Shown: one piece after another, positions 1-10,222 of the stretch
How the letters are laid out: every line of letters begins with the position of its first letter
How positions within the stretch are numbered: position 1 is the first letter of the stretch
NCBI GenBank assembly: GCA_945862235.1
Contig: CAMAYU010000020.1
Span: 1 to 54,709 of the forward strand
DNA length: 54,709 nucleotides
Origin: Schlesneria paludicola DSM 18645
GTDB lineage: Bacteria > Planctomycetota > Planctomycetia > Planctomycetales > Planctomycetaceae
Direction of reading: 5' to 3'
Notes under the pieces: generated by a model
The model's database searches: none
What the model was told of the DNA's origin: nothing
Seen by the model: the letters and a program-made list of their open reading frames with translations, nothing else
Translations under genes and position numbers: made by a program

Positions 1-1007
1 TGCGTGCGCGGGGCGGTCGGTTCGACGAAGTCCAGTTCGGTGACGCCGTTCATGGGGATCAAGTTCACGTGGGCGACGCGCGATTGGAGGAGGTGGGCCA
101 GTTCGCGCGCGTGCTGTGGTTCGTCGTTCACTCCCGAGAGGAGGACGTACTCGTAGGTGACGCGACGACCGGTGATCGCGAAGAAATCGTCGGCCGCTTC
201 GAGGATCGCGGTCATCCCGATCTTGTCGTTGACCGGGACGAGGCGGTCGCGGATCTCATCGTTCGGCGCGTGCAACGACACGGCGAGGTTGTACTGCTTG
301 CCGAGGTTGGCCAGCTCGCGAATTTTGTCGGGGAGGCCGACGGTCGAGACCGTGATGCGACGTGCTCCCAGGCCAAGGCCCCCCTTTTCGTTGAGACTGT
401 CGAGCGCGGGAATCAGCGCCTTGAGATTGGCCAGCGGCTCGCCAATTCCCATCACGACGACGTTCGTGATCTGTTCGCCCTTCGGCAGCAGGCGGTCCAT
501 CCGCAGGACTTGTTCGAGGATCTCGCCGGTCGTCAGGTTGCGTTTGAGTCCCATCAGCCCACTCGCGCAGAAGACGCAACCCATCGCGCAGCCGACCTGC
601 GTTGAGATACAGACCGTGCGACGCGAAACCTCGCGACCACTCTCGGTATCTCGCGCCGAGACTTGCTCTCGCATCAGGACGCATTCGATGAACTGACCGT
701 CGTGCAGTTCGAGCAGCATCTTTTCGGTGCGGTCGCTTCCCACCTGATGCTGCGCCACGCGAGCGGGGAGGAGCGAGAAGTCGGTGGCCAGCGCCAGTCG
801 CAGTGCGTTGGGGATGTCGTGCATCTCAGCAAAGTCGTTCGCGCGGCGACCGAAGACCCAGCGACGAATTTGCTCGGCACGATACTTCGGGAACCCATGA
901 GCCTCGCACCACTCGGCAAGCTGAGTGGAATTGAGTTCATAGACGCGCGGCTTGTGCGGAACGGCGGTGACGGGCGGTGAGTCTGGCAGGACGGTGAGTT
1001 CGGTCAT
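1..1007 (-). CDS. rlmN: RlmN, 23S rRNA / tRNA adenine C2-methyltransferase (3' end outside window)
   Basis: Radical-SAM enzyme that methylates C2 of an adenine in 23S rRNA (A2503 in E. coli) and, in some species, A37 of tRNAs. Reading from the ATG at 1007 gives at least 335 codons without a stop, beginning MTELTVLPDSPPV and running off the left edge. The radical-SAM cluster motif CAMGCVFC (CxxxCxxC) lies near residue 140, preceded by TVCISTQVGC. The later segments VVVMGIGEPLANL, RRITVSTVG and NLAVSLHAPNDEIR are typical of RlmN/Cfr. It is transcribed away from dxr, with a palindromic element in the shared 5' region. RlmN is much more likely than Cfr because of the housekeeping setting; sequence alone cannot exclude dual rRNA/tRNA specificity. 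The C-terminal catalytic cysteine is beyond the edge. Confidence 0.95.
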   Translation of the reverse strand, partial: MTELTVLPDSPPVTAVPHKPRVYELNSTQLAEWCEAHGFPKYRAEQIRRWVFGRRANDFAEMHDIPNALRLALATDFSLLPARVAQHQVGSDRTEKMLLELHDGQFIECVLMREQVSARDTESGREVSRRTVCISTQVGCAMGCVFCASGLMGLKRNLTTGEILEQVLRMDRLLPKGEQITNVVVMGIGEPLANLKALIPALDSLNEKGGLGLGARRITVSTVGLPDKIRELANLGKQYNLAVSLHAPNDEIRDRLVPVNDKIGMTAILEAADDFFAITGRRVTYEYVLLSGVNDEPQHARELAHLLQSRVAHVNLIPMNGVTELDFVEPTAPRT

Positions 1008-1462
1008 GTTGGAAAGGAATGGTCCTGTGCGGCGTGAAGGCAATGCAAAGTGGAAAGTGGTTGGCCCTCAAACCAGCCAGACCCCACCGGGCTTGCCCCG
1101 GTGGAGACAGGTCTTTGCACTACTCGCTAAGCCACTCGAATCGGCGCAGCCTCGAATCGGTGCAGCGAGTAGTGCAAAAATCGGCGAGCCACCGGGGAAA
1201 GCCCGGTGGGGTCTCACTAGTTTGGGGAGCGCTATGCCATGTGCAAAGTGGCGAACCACGTGACGATTGTCTACCCCATGCCGAAAGTGGGATCGATTCG
1301 TCACGTGCGAACTCTCTTGTCGCTGTTTGGGGCGACTCCTAGAATCCCGCCCGGCATGAGGGAGCGTGCCGAACTTCTGGCCGTCGATCGTTGCGGCAAC
1401 AACTCTCATCGCCGCGTCAGACATGAGCTTTTCTCTTGGCCTCTGCCGAACACCAGTCACGG
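1008..1462. other. Divergent rlmN–dxr intergenic region
   Basis: About 450 bp between divergent start codons, with no convincing gene. It contains the nested palindrome of family D (1066–1227) next to rlmN. The remainder (1228–1462) must hold the dxr 5' region, but I cannot pick a clear promoter by eye. A TTG at 1436 in the dxr frame is an alternative, less likely start. Confidence 0.7.
1066..1227. repeat. Nested palindromic element, family D
   Basis: Outer arms 1079–1104 and 1189–1214 (core ACCCCACCGGGCTT…) are inverted copies with about one mismatch. A second inner pair, TTGCACTACTCGCT near 1114–1127 and its complement near 1164–1177, lies inside. Together they could fold into one long interrupted hairpin. 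No similar copy was noticed elsewhere in the window. Confidence 0.85.
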
Positions 1463-2626
1463 ATGCGAATCGCCGTTCTCGGGTCCACCGGTTCGATCGG
1501 CACGAGTTGTCTCGATGTCATCGCCGCCAATCCTGAACGTCTCGAACTGGTCGGTGTCACCGCGCATCGCCGTTGGGAATTGCTGGCCGAGCAGTGCCGA
1601 ACGTTTCAGCCGCGCTGGGCCGTCTTGTCGGATGAGACTCAGCACGCAGCGGTTTCGACTGCACAGGCCAGTTCAACACAGTGGCCGAGCGAGACGGAGT
1701 TGCTCGTGGGGCCAGATGCCGTCGAACGACTCGCCTCGCACCCTGAAGTCGATACGGTTGTTTGTGGCATCGTCGGAGCGGCGGGTCTGCGCGGCGCTTG
1801 GGCGGCGGTGGAGAGCGGCAAGCGTGTTGCCATTGCCAACAAAGAAACACTCGTCGTCGCCGGGCCACTGGTGATGCAGCTTGCGGCGAAGACCGGTGCC
1901 GAGTTGATCCCGGTCGATAGCGAACACAGTGCGATCTATCAGTGCCTCCAGTCGGGACGCCGCGCGGACGTGAAGCGGATCGTGCTGACGGCGAGCGGCG
2001 GGCCGTTTCGGGGTTGGTCGAAGAGTCGTCTCGAATCGGAAGCGACCATCGAACGGGCGCTGGCTCACCCGACGTGGCAGATGGGGCCGAAGATCACGAT
2101 CGACTCGGCCACGATGATGAACAAGGCTCTCGAAATCATTGAGGCCCGTTGGCTGTTTGGACTCGACGCCGATCAGATTTCGGTCGTCGTCCATCCGCAG
2201 TCGATCGTCCATTCGTTCGTCGAGTTCGTGGACGGTTCGGTCATCGCGCAGCTATCACCTCCCGACATGAAGCTGCCGATCCAGTACGCTCTGACCTATC
2301 CAGAGCGATGGGAAGGGATCAGCCCCAAGCTGGACTGGTCGGCCGTTCATCAGTTCGACTTCGCCCCGCCGGACCTCGACGCCTTTCCCGCGTTGGCACT
2401 CGGTTTTGAAGTGGCTCGACGGGGAGGAGCCAGCGGTGCGGTGCTGAATGCGGCGAATGAAGTCGCCGTGCAACGGTTCTTGGATGGATCACTTCGGTTT
2501 ACTGACATCCCGCGCGCTTGCCGGGAAATCTTGAATGCCCACAACGACGATGCCCATCCGACGCTGAGCGAGCTGCTTCGCCAGGACGCTTGGGCACGCG
2601 AGGAGATGCTGCGGTGGAAATCCTGA
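1463..2626 (+). CDS. dxr: 1-deoxy-D-xylulose 5-phosphate reductoisomerase (Dxr/IspC)
   Basis: Second enzyme of the non-mevalonate (MEP) isoprenoid pathway: it isomerises and NADPH-reduces DXP to 2-C-methyl-D-erythritol 4-phosphate in the cytosol. The 387-residue product begins [15 protein letters not shown], the N-terminal dinucleotide-binding loop. It also has [12 protein letters not shown], the metal/substrate region [42 protein letters not shown] and [15 protein letters not shown], all diagnostic. Length is normal for the family (about 390). I chose ATG 1463 because homologues start exactly at this motif; an in-frame TTG at 1436 would add nine unlikely residues. The stop overlaps the next gene by 13 bases, indicating co-transcription with the RseP-type protease, a common dxr neighbour. 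Confidence 0.97.
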   Translation: MRIAVLGSTGSIGTSCLDVIAANPERLELVGVTAHRRWELLAEQCRTFQPRWAVLSDETQHAAVSTAQASSTQWPSETELLVGPDAVERLASHPEVDTVVCGIVGAAGLRGAWAAVESGKRVAIANKETLVVAGPLVMQLAAKTGAELIPVDSEHSAIYQCLQSGRRADVKRIVLTASGGPFRGWSKSRLESEATIERALAHPTWQMGPKITIDSATMMNKALEIIEARWLFGLDADQISVVVHPQSIVHSFVEFVDGSVIAQLSPPDMKLPIQYALTYPERWEGISPKLDWSAVHQFDFAPPDLDAFPALALGFEVARRGGASGAVLNAANEVAVQRFLDGSLRFTDIPRACREILNAHNDDAHPTLSELLRQDAWAREEMLRWKS

Positions 2627-4641
2627 GTCTGACATTGGCCGCCGACTTGATGACCAAGTTGAACGGGTTCGTTTCGAGTGGCGGCTCGATCATGTGGGCC
2701 GCGCTGGGGCTGGGCCTGGTCATCTTCTTTCACGAGATGGGGCACTTCGCGGTTGCGAAGTGGTGCAACGTGAACGTGGAACGATTCAGCATCGGCTTCG
2801 GCCCGGTGCTGTTTAGCCGGAAGTGGGGCGAGACCGAGTACGCGCTCTCTCTCATTCCGTTCGGCGGCTACGTGAAGATGCTCGGGCAGGACGATGCCGA
2901 CCCGAGCCAACTCACCAACGAACAGATCGCCGAAGACCCGAGGTCATATCTCGCAAAGAACGTCTGGCAGCGGATGGCCATCATTTCGGCCGGCGTCATC
3001 ATGAACGTCATCACGGCGGTGATGTTCGTCGGCTGCGCCTTCGCGATTGGTGTCGATCTACCGCCGAACGTGATTGGCGAAGCTCGTCCCGGAATGCCCG
3101 CGTGGATCGCAGGGATCAAGCCGGATGACCGGATCGAGAAGATCAACGGCCGCGTGATCTCGACGTTCGATGACGTGCGACTGAACGTTGCCGTGTTGTC
3201 GCATCCGCTGACGATTGAAGGCCGTCACAAAGATGGGACCGCGTTTACGATGGAAGTGCGGCCAGTTACTCAAACGACAACGCCGCAGATTGGCGTGGCT
3301 CCGTCGTTGGGCCTGAAGGTTCTCACAGACCCCAAAGGAAAGATCCCGTTCGTGATGGCAGAGACGGCGGCGTCTCGTGCAGAACCAGCGTTTGAGCGGG
3401 GCGACATTATCGCGGCGGTTGGCGATGAACCGGTTAAGACATACACGGAACTGACCAAGCGACTCGCGTCGCGCACCGAGGGGCCGCTCAAGTTGGAGGT
3501 CTGGCCGAATGGGGACCAGACGCGATCCAAGTCCGTCGTCGTTCCGGACAACTACTTCCGGACGTTGGGGCTGTCGATGGACACGGCTCCGATCATGGCG
3601 GTGCAGGTCGGATCACCGGCTCAGAAGGCGGGTTTCAAGGTCGGTGACAAACTGGCCAGCATCAACGGACGAACGATCGGCACCGAGATCAACCCGCTCC
3701 GGCTCCCCAACGAATTTGCCAACCTGCACGGCCAGGCCGTCAGCGTGACGGTCTCGCGCGACGCGACCGGCGGTGGACAGACAAAAGAAGAACTGACTGT
3801 CGAGCCGCAGAATCTTCCCGGCTGGGCCGAGCAACCGATTTGGGAGGGAGAGCCGCTTTCGATCCCTTCCATCGGCGTGGCTTTTCACACGATCCCCATT
3901 GTTTTGGCCGTTGATGCTGACAGCCCGGCGGCGAAGGCTGGAATCAAGCCAGGGCCGCTCACGAGAGTCAAACGGATCGAACTGGTCCTTGCCAAAGATG
4001 CCGTCGCCGACCGCCTGAAGGACCGCAACTTCGGCATCACATTTGAAGAAGCCAAGTCGAACAACTGGTGCTTCGCCTTTTGGCAGATGCAGGAACTGCC
4101 TCAACGGACAGTCAAGCTGACATTGGCCGAAGGGACTGAAACGAAGGTGTACGAATTGTCGCCTCAACTCGACTCGACTTGGCCGCTGCCGATCGTGCAG
4201 GGACTGCGGATGCACCCAGAAGAAATCCGGTTGCAGGCGGACTCACTCGGCAAAATCTGGTTCATGGCGACGAACTACACGCGGAACTCCGCGCTGAGCA
4301 TCTATCTCACACTGCGCGGTCTCTGCACGGGACAGGTCGCGCTGGCCAATCTGAGCGGGCCGCTTGGAATCGCGAACGCCGCCGTCCAGATCGTGAAGCA
4401 CAGCGTGCCTCAGTTCTTGATGTTCCTCGCGTTCCTCAGCGTGAATCTGGCGGTCCTCAACTTCCTGCCGATCCCCGTGCTGGACGGCGGTCACATGGTC
4501 TTCCTGCTGTGGGAGGCCGTGACCCGTCGTCGCCCCAGCGAACGAATCGTCATCGGCGCGAGCTACATCGGCATGGCGTTCCTGCTCAGCCTGATGGTGT
4601 TTGTGATCGTGTTGGACATTGGTCGCTGGTTCAAACCGTGA
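2614..4641 (+). CDS. rseP: RseP-type site-2 zinc metalloprotease with PDZ domains
   Basis: Intramembrane protease family (M50B) that cleaves anti-sigma factors and remnant signal peptides inside the cytoplasmic membrane. The zinc motif HEMGH is at about residues 40–44 in the first membrane helix ([14 protein letters not shown]). The second active-site motif [12 protein letters not shown] is near residue 620 in a late helix. Between them are repeated PDZ-like segments (for example [40 protein letters not shown] and [11 protein letters not shown]). At 675 residues it is far longer than E. coli RseP (about 450), because the periplasmic PDZ region is enlarged. GTG 2614 is preferred: GAGGAG lies about eight bases upstream, and it overlaps the dxr end. 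ATG 2650 is an alternative. The substrate is unknown. Confidence 0.92.
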   Translation: MEILSLTLAADLMTKLNGFVSSGGSIMWAALGLGLVIFFHEMGHFAVAKWCNVNVERFSIGFGPVLFSRKWGETEYALSLIPFGGYVKMLGQDDADPSQLTNEQIAEDPRSYLAKNVWQRMAIISAGVIMNVITAVMFVGCAFAIGVDLPPNVIGEARPGMPAWIAGIKPDDRIEKINGRVISTFDDVRLNVAVLSHPLTIEGRHKDGTAFTMEVRPVTQTTTPQIGVAPSLGLKVLTDPKGKIPFVMAETAASRAEPAFERGDIIAAVGDEPVKTYTELTKRLASRTEGPLKLEVWPNGDQTRSKSVVVPDNYFRTLGLSMDTAPIMAVQVGSPAQKAGFKVGDKLASINGRTIGTEINPLRLPNEFANLHGQAVSVTVSRDATGGGQTKEELTVEPQNLPGWAEQPIWEGEPLSIPSIGVAFHTIPIVLAVDADSPAAKAGIKPGPLTRVKRIELVLAKDAVADRLKDRNFGITFEEAKSNNWCFAFWQMQELPQRTVKLTLAEGTETKVYELSPQLDSTWPLPIVQGLRMHPEEIRLQADSLGKIWFMATNYTRNSALSIYLTLRGLCTGQVALANLSGPLGIANAAVQIVKHSVPQFLMFLAFLSVNLAVLNFLPIPVLDGGHMVFLLWEAVTRRRPSERIVIGASYIGMAFLLSLMVFVIVLDIGRWFKP

Positions 4642-4662
4642 GTGGGCTGGCACAGCTTTCGT

Positions 4663-4694
4663 TTAACCGCGCGGGCAACACCCCGCGTGGTTAA
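4663..4694. repeat. Short hairpin between rseP and coaE
   Basis: TTAACCGCGCGGG and CCCGCGTGGTTAA form a 13-bp stem with one mismatch and a six-base loop. There is no T-run, so it could be a small palindromic element, a Rho-dependent 3' end or an RNA-processing signal. Confidence 0.6.
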
Positions 4695-4735
4695 GCGACG
4701 GCCCTTCAATTCGACTGCGAGAAGTGTGCATCGCC

Positions 4736-5374
4736 ATGAATGAACGCGCCGCTCAAGAGACCACCGCGCGACGCATCCCCGTGATCGGCGTTGTCGGCGG
4801 GATTGGTTCGGGGAAGAGTGCCGTCGCGCGGGAAGTGGCATCGCTGGCGAACGTGCATGTCATTGATGCCGATCGGCTGGGACATGAAGCGTTGCTCGAC
4901 TCCGATGTGAAGCTCGCACTCCGGCGGCAGTTTGGAGAGTCCATCTTCGACGCAACGGGCGAAGTGCATCGCAGCTCTCTCGCGCGATGTGTCTTCGGCG
5001 ACAGCGAGTCTCATCGCACTGCGCGACATGCGCTCGAGCAGATCGTTCATCCGGAGATCGCGCGGCGGATCACGACTGAGATCGCGCAGGCGGAAGCGGT
5101 GGGACAAGAGGCCGTACTCCTCGACGCGGCCGTACTGCTAGAAGCGGGCTGGCGGCGACTGTGTGATGCGGTGGTCTTTATCGACGCACCAGAAGAACTT
5201 CGGTTGCAGCGAGTTCAGCAGCGGAGCGGTTGGACACGGGAAGAGCTTCACCGGCGCGAGGCCAGTCAACTGGGTTTGACCGAGAAACGTAGGCAGTGCG
5301 ACGCGGTCATCGTCAATGCGACCGATGTAACAGAGAGTGGGCGGCAGTTCATCAATTTTTTGCGAGGCCGATGA
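4736..5374 (+). CDS. coaE: Dephospho-CoA kinase (CoaE)
   Basis: Last step of coenzyme A synthesis: ATP-dependent phosphorylation of the ribose 3'-OH of dephospho-CoA. The P-loop is GVVGGIGSGKS near residues 19–29. It is followed by the conserved DADRLGHE (substrate-binding acid) and the lid/base region HPEIARRI, then DAAVLLEAGWRRLCDAVVFIDAP. Length (212 residues) is normal. ATG 4736 is chosen over the upstream GTG 4724 because the purine-rich GAGAAG is better placed for it. It lies between the membrane protease and rho, all on the plus strand. Confidence 0.96.
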   Translation: MNERAAQETTARRIPVIGVVGGIGSGKSAVAREVASLANVHVIDADRLGHEALLDSDVKLALRRQFGESIFDATGEVHRSSLARCVFGDSESHRTARHALEQIVHPEIARRITTEIAQAEAVGQEAVLLDAAVLLEAGWRRLCDAVVFIDAPEELRLQRVQQRSGWTREELHRREASQLGLTEKRRQCDAVIVNATDVTESGRQFINFLRGR

Positions 5375-5683
5375 ACCGTCGGTTGCAAACCGTCCCCGGA
5401 ATTGTCACAACAATTGACGACGAGTTCAGAGTCCCTCCCGCCTTGCTGATTCCCCAACTCCTGTCTACATCGCTAGCCAAACCCAGCCGGGTCACGCTTA
5501 CGACTTGCATCACGCCCCCGCCGCATGGAAGCGGGTCTGCCCGATTTCACCCGTTCAATCCCGTTGGCCAGTTCAATCCCGCCTCTTCTGGCGTCTCCCG
5601 ATCAGCATTCTCGTTGGCTCGGATGCCGCTTCGCCGCCAACTGCGGCAGCCCCCGATTTCTCCCGTCTCGAGTTCTCAGAGCC
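5375..5683 (+). other. rho leader region
   Basis: About 310 bp between coaE and the rho ATG. It is open in the rho frame from 5525, but the translated segment is low-conservation in appearance (many Ser/Pro/Arg), so I treat it as leader. A small hairpin AATTGT…ACAATT is at 5401–5416. No T-run terminator is seen. Long leaders before rho are known sites of autoregulation in other bacteria; here that is only a possibility. Confidence 0.4.
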
Positions 5684-7174
5684 ATGAAACCACGCCCCAC
5701 TATCGGTCGCAGCAATCCATCCGTCGGAACCAATTGGGACCACGCCGACGACACTCCGCCGCTCGCGTTCGTCCGTGAATCGCCGCTCGTCATCCCTCAG
5801 CAGCCAATCGCGGCCACGCCCGCAACACCGGCAATGATCAACCACGATGATGACGACGACGAGCCGAACTTCGTCAATGACGAACGCTACGAGCAGATCA
5901 AACGAGGCGATGGAGACATTCATATCGCCGAGCTGCAACGGCTGACGATGAAAGAATTGATCGTTCTCGCCAAGCAAGAGAACATCACCGAATACACCGG
6001 GCTAAAGAAACAAGACCTCATCTTCAAAATCCTCAAGGAGAGGACGAAGATGAACGGGCTGATGTTCGGCGAGGGAACGTTGGAGATTCTTCCCGACGGC
6101 TTCGGCTTCCTGCGCAGTCCCGATTATCACTACTTGCCGTGCCCCGACGACATCTATGTTTCGCCGAGTCAGATTCGTCGGTTCGGCCTGCGGATCGGTG
6201 CGACGGTCGCCGGACAGATTCGTCCGCCGAAAGAAAACGAACGCTACTTCGCGCTGCTGCGAGTCGAAGCGGTCAACAATGAAGACCCAAACTTGCTGAC
6301 CGAGAAGGTCTTCTTCGACGACCTCACGCCGCTCCATCCGACGCGCCGTTTGAAACTGTGCAGCGACCCGAATCAACTCAGCACGCGCGTCGTGGACATC
6401 GTCGCTCCAATCGGCATGGGCCAACGCGGGCTGATCGTGTCGCCACCGAAAGCGGGCAAGACGATTCTGTTGCAACAACTGGCCAAGGCCGTGCTGGCGG
6501 GGGATCCCGAGGTCTACGTCATCGTTCTGCTGATCGACGAGCGGCCGGAAGAAGTCACCGACATGGAGCGGCAAGTCAAAGGAAAGAACTGCGAAGTCAT
6601 CAGCAGCACGTTCGACGAACCTCCCAGCCGACACATACAAGTCGCCGAGATGGTCATCGAAAAAGCGAAGCGGATGGTCGAGTACGGACAGAACGTGGTG
6701 ATCTTCCTCGACTCGATCACGCGTTTGGCACGGGCCTACAACACCGAGTGCCCCAACTCGGGGAAAATCCTGACCGGCGGTGTCGATGCGAGTGCGCTGC
6801 AACATCCGAAGCGGTTCTTCGGTGCAGCTCGCAACATCGAAGAGGGGGGCAGCCTGACAATCGTGGCGACGGCGCTCGTCGATACCGGCAGCAAAATGGA
6901 CGACGTAATTTTTGAAGAGTTCAAAGGAACGGGCAACACGGAATTGCATCTCGACCGCCGCATGGTCGAGAAGCGTGTCTGGCCCGCCATCGATGTGAAC
7001 AAATCGGGCACGCGCCGTGAGGAGTTGCTGATGACCGAGGAAGAACTGCGGCGCGTCTGGATTCTGCGACGAGTCATCAACGACATGAACCCGGTCGAGG
7101 CGATGGAAATGCTGACGCACCGCATGAAGCGAACGAAGACGAACGAAGAGTTTTTGATGGGCATGAACGGATGA
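5684..7174 (+). CDS. rho: Transcription termination factor Rho
   Basis: Hexameric RNA-dependent ATPase that terminates transcription. The 496-residue product has an N-terminal extension of about 75 residues rich in Pro and Thr with an acidic run (HDDDDDEP). It is followed by the Rho N-terminal segment ([15 protein letters not shown]), the cold-shock-like RNA-binding domain with [20 protein letters not shown], and the ATPase core. The core shows Walker A PPKAGKT, Walker [27 protein letters not shown], the Q-loop region [10 protein letters not shown] and the arginine-finger region near [13 protein letters not shown] 5684 (MKPRPTIG) is chosen; an in-frame ATG at 5525 would add 53 residues with no family resemblance. 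The extension probably makes extra RNA or protein contacts. Confidence 0.97.
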   Translation: MKPRPTIGRSNPSVGTNWDHADDTPPLAFVRESPLVIPQQPIAATPATPAMINHDDDDDEPNFVNDERYEQIKRGDGDIHIAELQRLTMKELIVLAKQENITEYTGLKKQDLIFKILKERTKMNGLMFGEGTLEILPDGFGFLRSPDYHYLPCPDDIYVSPSQIRRFGLRIGATVAGQIRPPKENERYFALLRVEAVNNEDPNLLTEKVFFDDLTPLHPTRRLKLCSDPNQLSTRVVDIVAPIGMGQRGLIVSPPKAGKTILLQQLAKAVLAGDPEVYVIVLLIDERPEEVTDMERQVKGKNCEVISSTFDEPPSRHIQVAEMVIEKAKRMVEYGQNVVIFLDSITRLARAYNTECPNSGKILTGGVDASALQHPKRFFGAARNIEEGGSLTIVATALVDTGSKMDDVIFEEFKGTGNTELHLDRRMVEKRVWPAIDVNKSGTRREELLMTEEELRRVWILRRVINDMNPVEAMEMLTHRMKRTKTNEEFLMGMNG

Positions 7175-7280
7175 CGTGGTGGCTAAGTCCGAGTTGTAAC
7201 TCACGCGGTTTGAGATGAGTCATTTATGGTGAGCCGGACTTCGAGATGAAATCGAAAGCAAAGTGAAAGAGGCGGGTCGA

Positions 7281-7763
7281 ATGCCGAAAGCCGTATTGGA
7301 AGGTTCTCTGATCGTGGGCGATGACCGGGCGGCGATTGTCGTCTCGCGGTTCAATGATCTCGTGACGGAGCGGCTGTTGGCCGGTGCGGTCGATACGCTG
7401 CATCGCCACGGTCTAGCCGATGATCACATCACCGTGGTCCGCGTTCCCGGTGCGTTCGAGTTGCCACTGGCCGCGCAACGGCTGGCTCGCAGCGGTCAGT
7501 TCACGATGGTCGTCTGTCTGGGAGCGGTGATTCAGGGAGAGACGACTCACCACGAATACATCAACCACCAGATGGCGGGCGGAATTTTGCAGGCTTCACT
7601 CTCGACCGATGTTCCGGTCGCGTTCGGTGTTCTGACCTGCCCGACGATGGAGCAGGCTCTCGATCGCGCGGGAGGCAAGGCGGGTAATAAGGGTGTCGAA
7701 GCGGCACTCGCCGCCATCGAGATGGCCAACTTGCTGCGAACGATGCAGGCGCACGGACTCTGA
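7281..7763 (+). CDS. ribH: 6,7-dimethyl-8-ribityllumazine synthase (RibH)
   Basis: Penultimate step of riboflavin synthesis: condenses 5-amino-6-ribitylaminouracil with 3,4-dihydroxy-2-butanone 4-phosphate. It normally forms pentamers or 60-mer shells. Conserved segments are IVVSRFNDLVTERLLAGA, VRVPGAFELPLAAQ, CLGAVIQGETTHHEYI (catalytic His) and PVAFGVLTCPTMEQA. Length (160) is typical. ATG 7281 is preferred over GTG 7263 because AAAGAGG lies about eight bases before it. It is followed after about 80 bp by nusB, the usual bacterial order. Confidence 0.97.
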   Translation: MPKAVLEGSLIVGDDRAAIVVSRFNDLVTERLLAGAVDTLHRHGLADDHITVVRVPGAFELPLAAQRLARSGQFTMVVCLGAVIQGETTHHEYINHQMAGGILQASLSTDVPVAFGVLTCPTMEQALDRAGGKAGNKGVEAALAAIEMANLLRTMQAHGL

Positions 7764-7843
7764 TTCGTGAACGTCGCCCGCTCTTAAAAGTGTTTTTCAT
7801 CCCGCGCAGGTGCGGGTTCGTTTTGGATCGAGGTTTTCTTCGT

Positions 7844-8299
7844 ATGGCCGGTCGTCGTCATCAAGCTCGTGAAGTCGTCATTCAAATGCTGTACCAACTG
7901 GATTTGAATCCCGATGCGACACATGGCTCTATTCGCGGGCAGATTCAAGCGGCGCTCCCCGACGAATCACTCAACCGGTTCGCGTGGGATCTCTTCGCGG
8001 GCGTGACCGAAAACCGCGTGAGCCTCGATCAATCCATCACCGCCGTCGCGGCAAACTGGGCCGTCAGCCGGATGCCCGCCACGGACCGCAACGCCATCCG
8101 GCTCGGTGCATACGAGTTGATCCACACAGATACACCCGCCAGCATCGTCATTGATGAGGCTCTTGAACTCGCAAAGAGCTTCGGCGGCGCGAACTCCGTC
8201 GGGTTCGTCAACGGCATCCTCGACCGACTCATTCCCGAGGCGAAGCGGACTCGCAAAGCAAACCGTGCCGAACCGCAGCCTGCCGTCTCGGAAGATTGA
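7844..8299 (+). CDS. nusB: Transcription antitermination factor NusB
   Basis: RNA-binding protein that with NusE (S10) binds boxA in rRNA leaders to prevent premature termination. The all-helical NusB fold is recognisable from RRHQAREVVIQMLYQLDLNP, NWAVSRMPATDRNAIRLGAYEL and the C-terminal VIDEALELAKSFGGANSVGFVNGIL. Length is 151, normal. ATG 7844 is chosen (GAGG about 11 bases upstream); an in-frame start at 7790 would add residues unlike the family. It forms a ribH–nusB unit and converges on glgB with palindrome A1 between the two stops. Confidence 0.96.
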   Translation: MAGRRHQAREVVIQMLYQLDLNPDATHGSIRGQIQAALPDESLNRFAWDLFAGVTENRVSLDQSITAVAANWAVSRMPATDRNAIRLGAYELIHTDTPASIVIDEALELAKSFGGANSVGFVNGILDRLIPEAKRTRKANRAEPQPAVSED

Positions 8300-8307
8300 G
8301 GCGTCAA

Positions 8308-8366
8308 GCAGGCGGCTCACCTGCTCTCACTGCAGGTAAAAAGCACAGGCGGGCCGCCCGTGCTAC
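8308..8366. repeat. Palindromic element family A, copy A1
   Basis: Short version of family A (GCAGGCGGCTC…GGGCCGCCCGTGCTAC) between the convergent nusB and glgB genes. Its right end overlaps 8363–8365, the TAG stop of glgB, so the element appears to supply that stop codon. Confidence 0.75.
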
Positions 8367-10222
8367 GCCTTGAGTTTCGCACCGGTAACTGGCTTCAACA
8401 CCAACATGCCCAGCGGCGGCAGTGTGAGCGAGATGTGCTGGTTCTGCCCGTGACAGACTCCCGCTTGGCTATAGACGCCCCCCGCATTCCCCTGCCCTGA
8501 GCCGCCGTACACCGTGGCATCGGTGTTGAGCAACTCGGTGTAGAACCCAGCCGTCGGGACTCCAATCTTGTAGTCGTGTCGCGGAACGGGCGTGAGGTTC
8601 AGCACGATGATCACAAATTCACCGGGATCGCGTGCTTGCCGAACGTAGCTGTAGACGCTGTTCTGCCAGTCGTCGGCCGAGATCCAGCGGAAGCCTTCGC
8701 CCGAGTTATCGCACTGATGGAGAGCCGGTTCGCTGCGATAGACGCGGTTCAAGTCGCCGACCAAGTGCCGCACTCCGTCGTGCAGCGGCTGTCCGATCAG
8801 CGGCCAGTCGAGCTGCACGTTGTGATTCCACTCGGTCCATTGCGCGATCTCGCCCCCCATAAACAGTAGCTTCTTGCCGGGCTGCGTATATTGGTAGCCG
8901 TAGAGCAACCGCAGGTTGGCGAACTTCTGCCACGGATCGCCAGGCATTTGCGAGAGCAGCGACTGCTTGCCGTGAACGACCTCGTCGTGCGACAGCGGCA
9001 ACAGAAAATTTTCGGTGAAGGCGTAGACCATCCGGAACGACAGTTCGTTCTGGTGGTGCCCGCGATGAATCGGCTCGCGGCGCATGTAGCGCAGCGTGTC
9101 GTTCATCCAGCCCATGTCCCACTTCATGCCGAAGCCCAACCCGCCGGTGTAGACCGGGCGCGAGACACCGCCCCACGAAGTCGATTCCTCGGCAATCGTC
9201 AGCACGCCGGGGAAGTCTTGGTAGAGCAGCGTGTTCATGTCCTTGAGGAACTGAATCGCTTCGAGGTTCTCGCGGCCACCGAACATGTTCGGCACCCACT
9301 CGCCGTGCTTGCGCGAGTAGTCGAGATAGAGCATCGACGCGACGGCATCCACGCGCAGGCCGTCGATGTGATAGACATCGAGCCAGAAGCGGGCGCTCGA
9401 CAACAGGAAGTCGCGCACTTCATCGCGGCCATAGTTGAAGATCAGCGTTCCCCAGTCGGGGTGAAAACCTTTCCGAGGATCGGAGTGTTCGTACAGACAT
9501 GTCCCATCGAACGAACCGAGCGAATGGCCGTCGGTCGGGAAGTGGGCGGGAACCCAATCGACGATCACGCCAATCCCCGCCTCATGAAACAGATCGACAA
9601 ACTCCATGAAGTCATGCGGCGAACCGAAGCGGCTGGTCGGAGCGAAGTAGCCCGTCGCCTGATAGCCCCACGAGCCGTCGAACGGGAACTCGTTGATCGG
9701 CATCAACTCGATGTGCGTGTACCCGAGTTCCTTCACGTAGTCGATCAGGAGCGGAGCCAACTCGCGGTAGTTGAAGAACTGACGACCATCTTGCGGTCGC
9801 TTCCACGACCCGAGATGGACTTCGTAAATCGAGACCGGTTGCTCGTACCAGTTCATCGTCTCGCGCTGGTCGATCCATGCGCGGTCGCGCCACGCATGGC
9901 CGTTCAAGTCGCAGACAATCGACGCGCTCTTCGGGGGAACCTCGCTCGCGAAGGCGTACGGGTCGATCTTTTGCAGCAGATGGCCATCGCGAGTCCGCAG
10001 TGCGAACTTGTAAGCGTCACCCTGCTTGAGTCCTGGAACGAATCCCCACCAAACGCCGTTGTCGCTGGAGTTGAGCGGGTGGCGACCGTGCATCCACGAG
10101 TTCAAATCACACAGGACTGAGACCTCACTGGCGTTGGGTGCCCAAACGGAAAACTTGGTTCCGGCAACGCTGTCTTGAGTGACAAGATGCGCACCCAAGT
10201 GGCGGTAGAGAGTCGATTCCAT
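8363..10222 (-). CDS. glgB: 1,4-alpha-glucan branching enzyme (GlgB)
   Basis: Glycogen branching enzyme (GH13): cuts alpha-1,4 chains and rejoins them by alpha-1,6 bonds. Domain order is an N-terminal CBM48 ([22 protein letters not shown]), the catalytic barrel, and a C-terminal beta domain. Active-site motifs are the nucleophile Asp in [11 protein letters not shown] (about residue 293), the acid Glu in LTIAEES (about 343), and [12 protein letters not shown] with the third carboxylate. The conserved [17 protein letters not shown] is also present. It has 619 residues, so it lacks the extra N-terminal domain of the 730-residue E. coli type. No other glycogen gene is nearby. The stop codon lies in repeat A1. 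Confidence 0.96.
   Translation of the reverse strand: MESTLYRHLGAHLVTQDSVAGTKFSVWAPNASEVSVLCDLNSWMHGRHPLNSSDNGVWWGFVPGLKQGDAYKFALRTRDGHLLQKIDPYAFASEVPPKSASIVCDLNGHAWRDRAWIDQRETMNWYEQPVSIYEVHLGSWKRPQDGRQFFNYRELAPLLIDYVKELGYTHIELMPINEFPFDGSWGYQATGYFAPTSRFGSPHDFMEFVDLFHEAGIGVIVDWVPAHFPTDGHSLGSFDGTCLYEHSDPRKGFHPDWGTLIFNYGRDEVRDFLLSSARFWLDVYHIDGLRVDAVASMLYLDYSRKHGEWVPNMFGGRENLEAIQFLKDMNTLLYQDFPGVLTIAEESTSWGGVSRPVYTGGLGFGMKWDMGWMNDTLRYMRREPIHRGHHQNELSFRMVYAFTENFLLPLSHDEVVHGKQSLLSQMPGDPWQKFANLRLLYGYQYTQPGKKLLFMGGEIAQWTEWNHNVQLDWPLIGQPLHDGVRHLVGDLNRVYRSEPALHQCDNSGEGFRWISADDWQNSVYSYVRQARDPGEFVIIVLNLTPVPRHDYKIGVPTAGFYTELLNTDATVYGGSGQGNAGGVYSQAGVCHGQNQHISLTLPPLGMLVLKPVTGAKLKA

Noticed and set aside
8891..10120. 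Plus-strand ORF of 409 codons opposite glgB
   Set aside because: Shadow of glgB, whose catalytic motifs are all on the minus strand.
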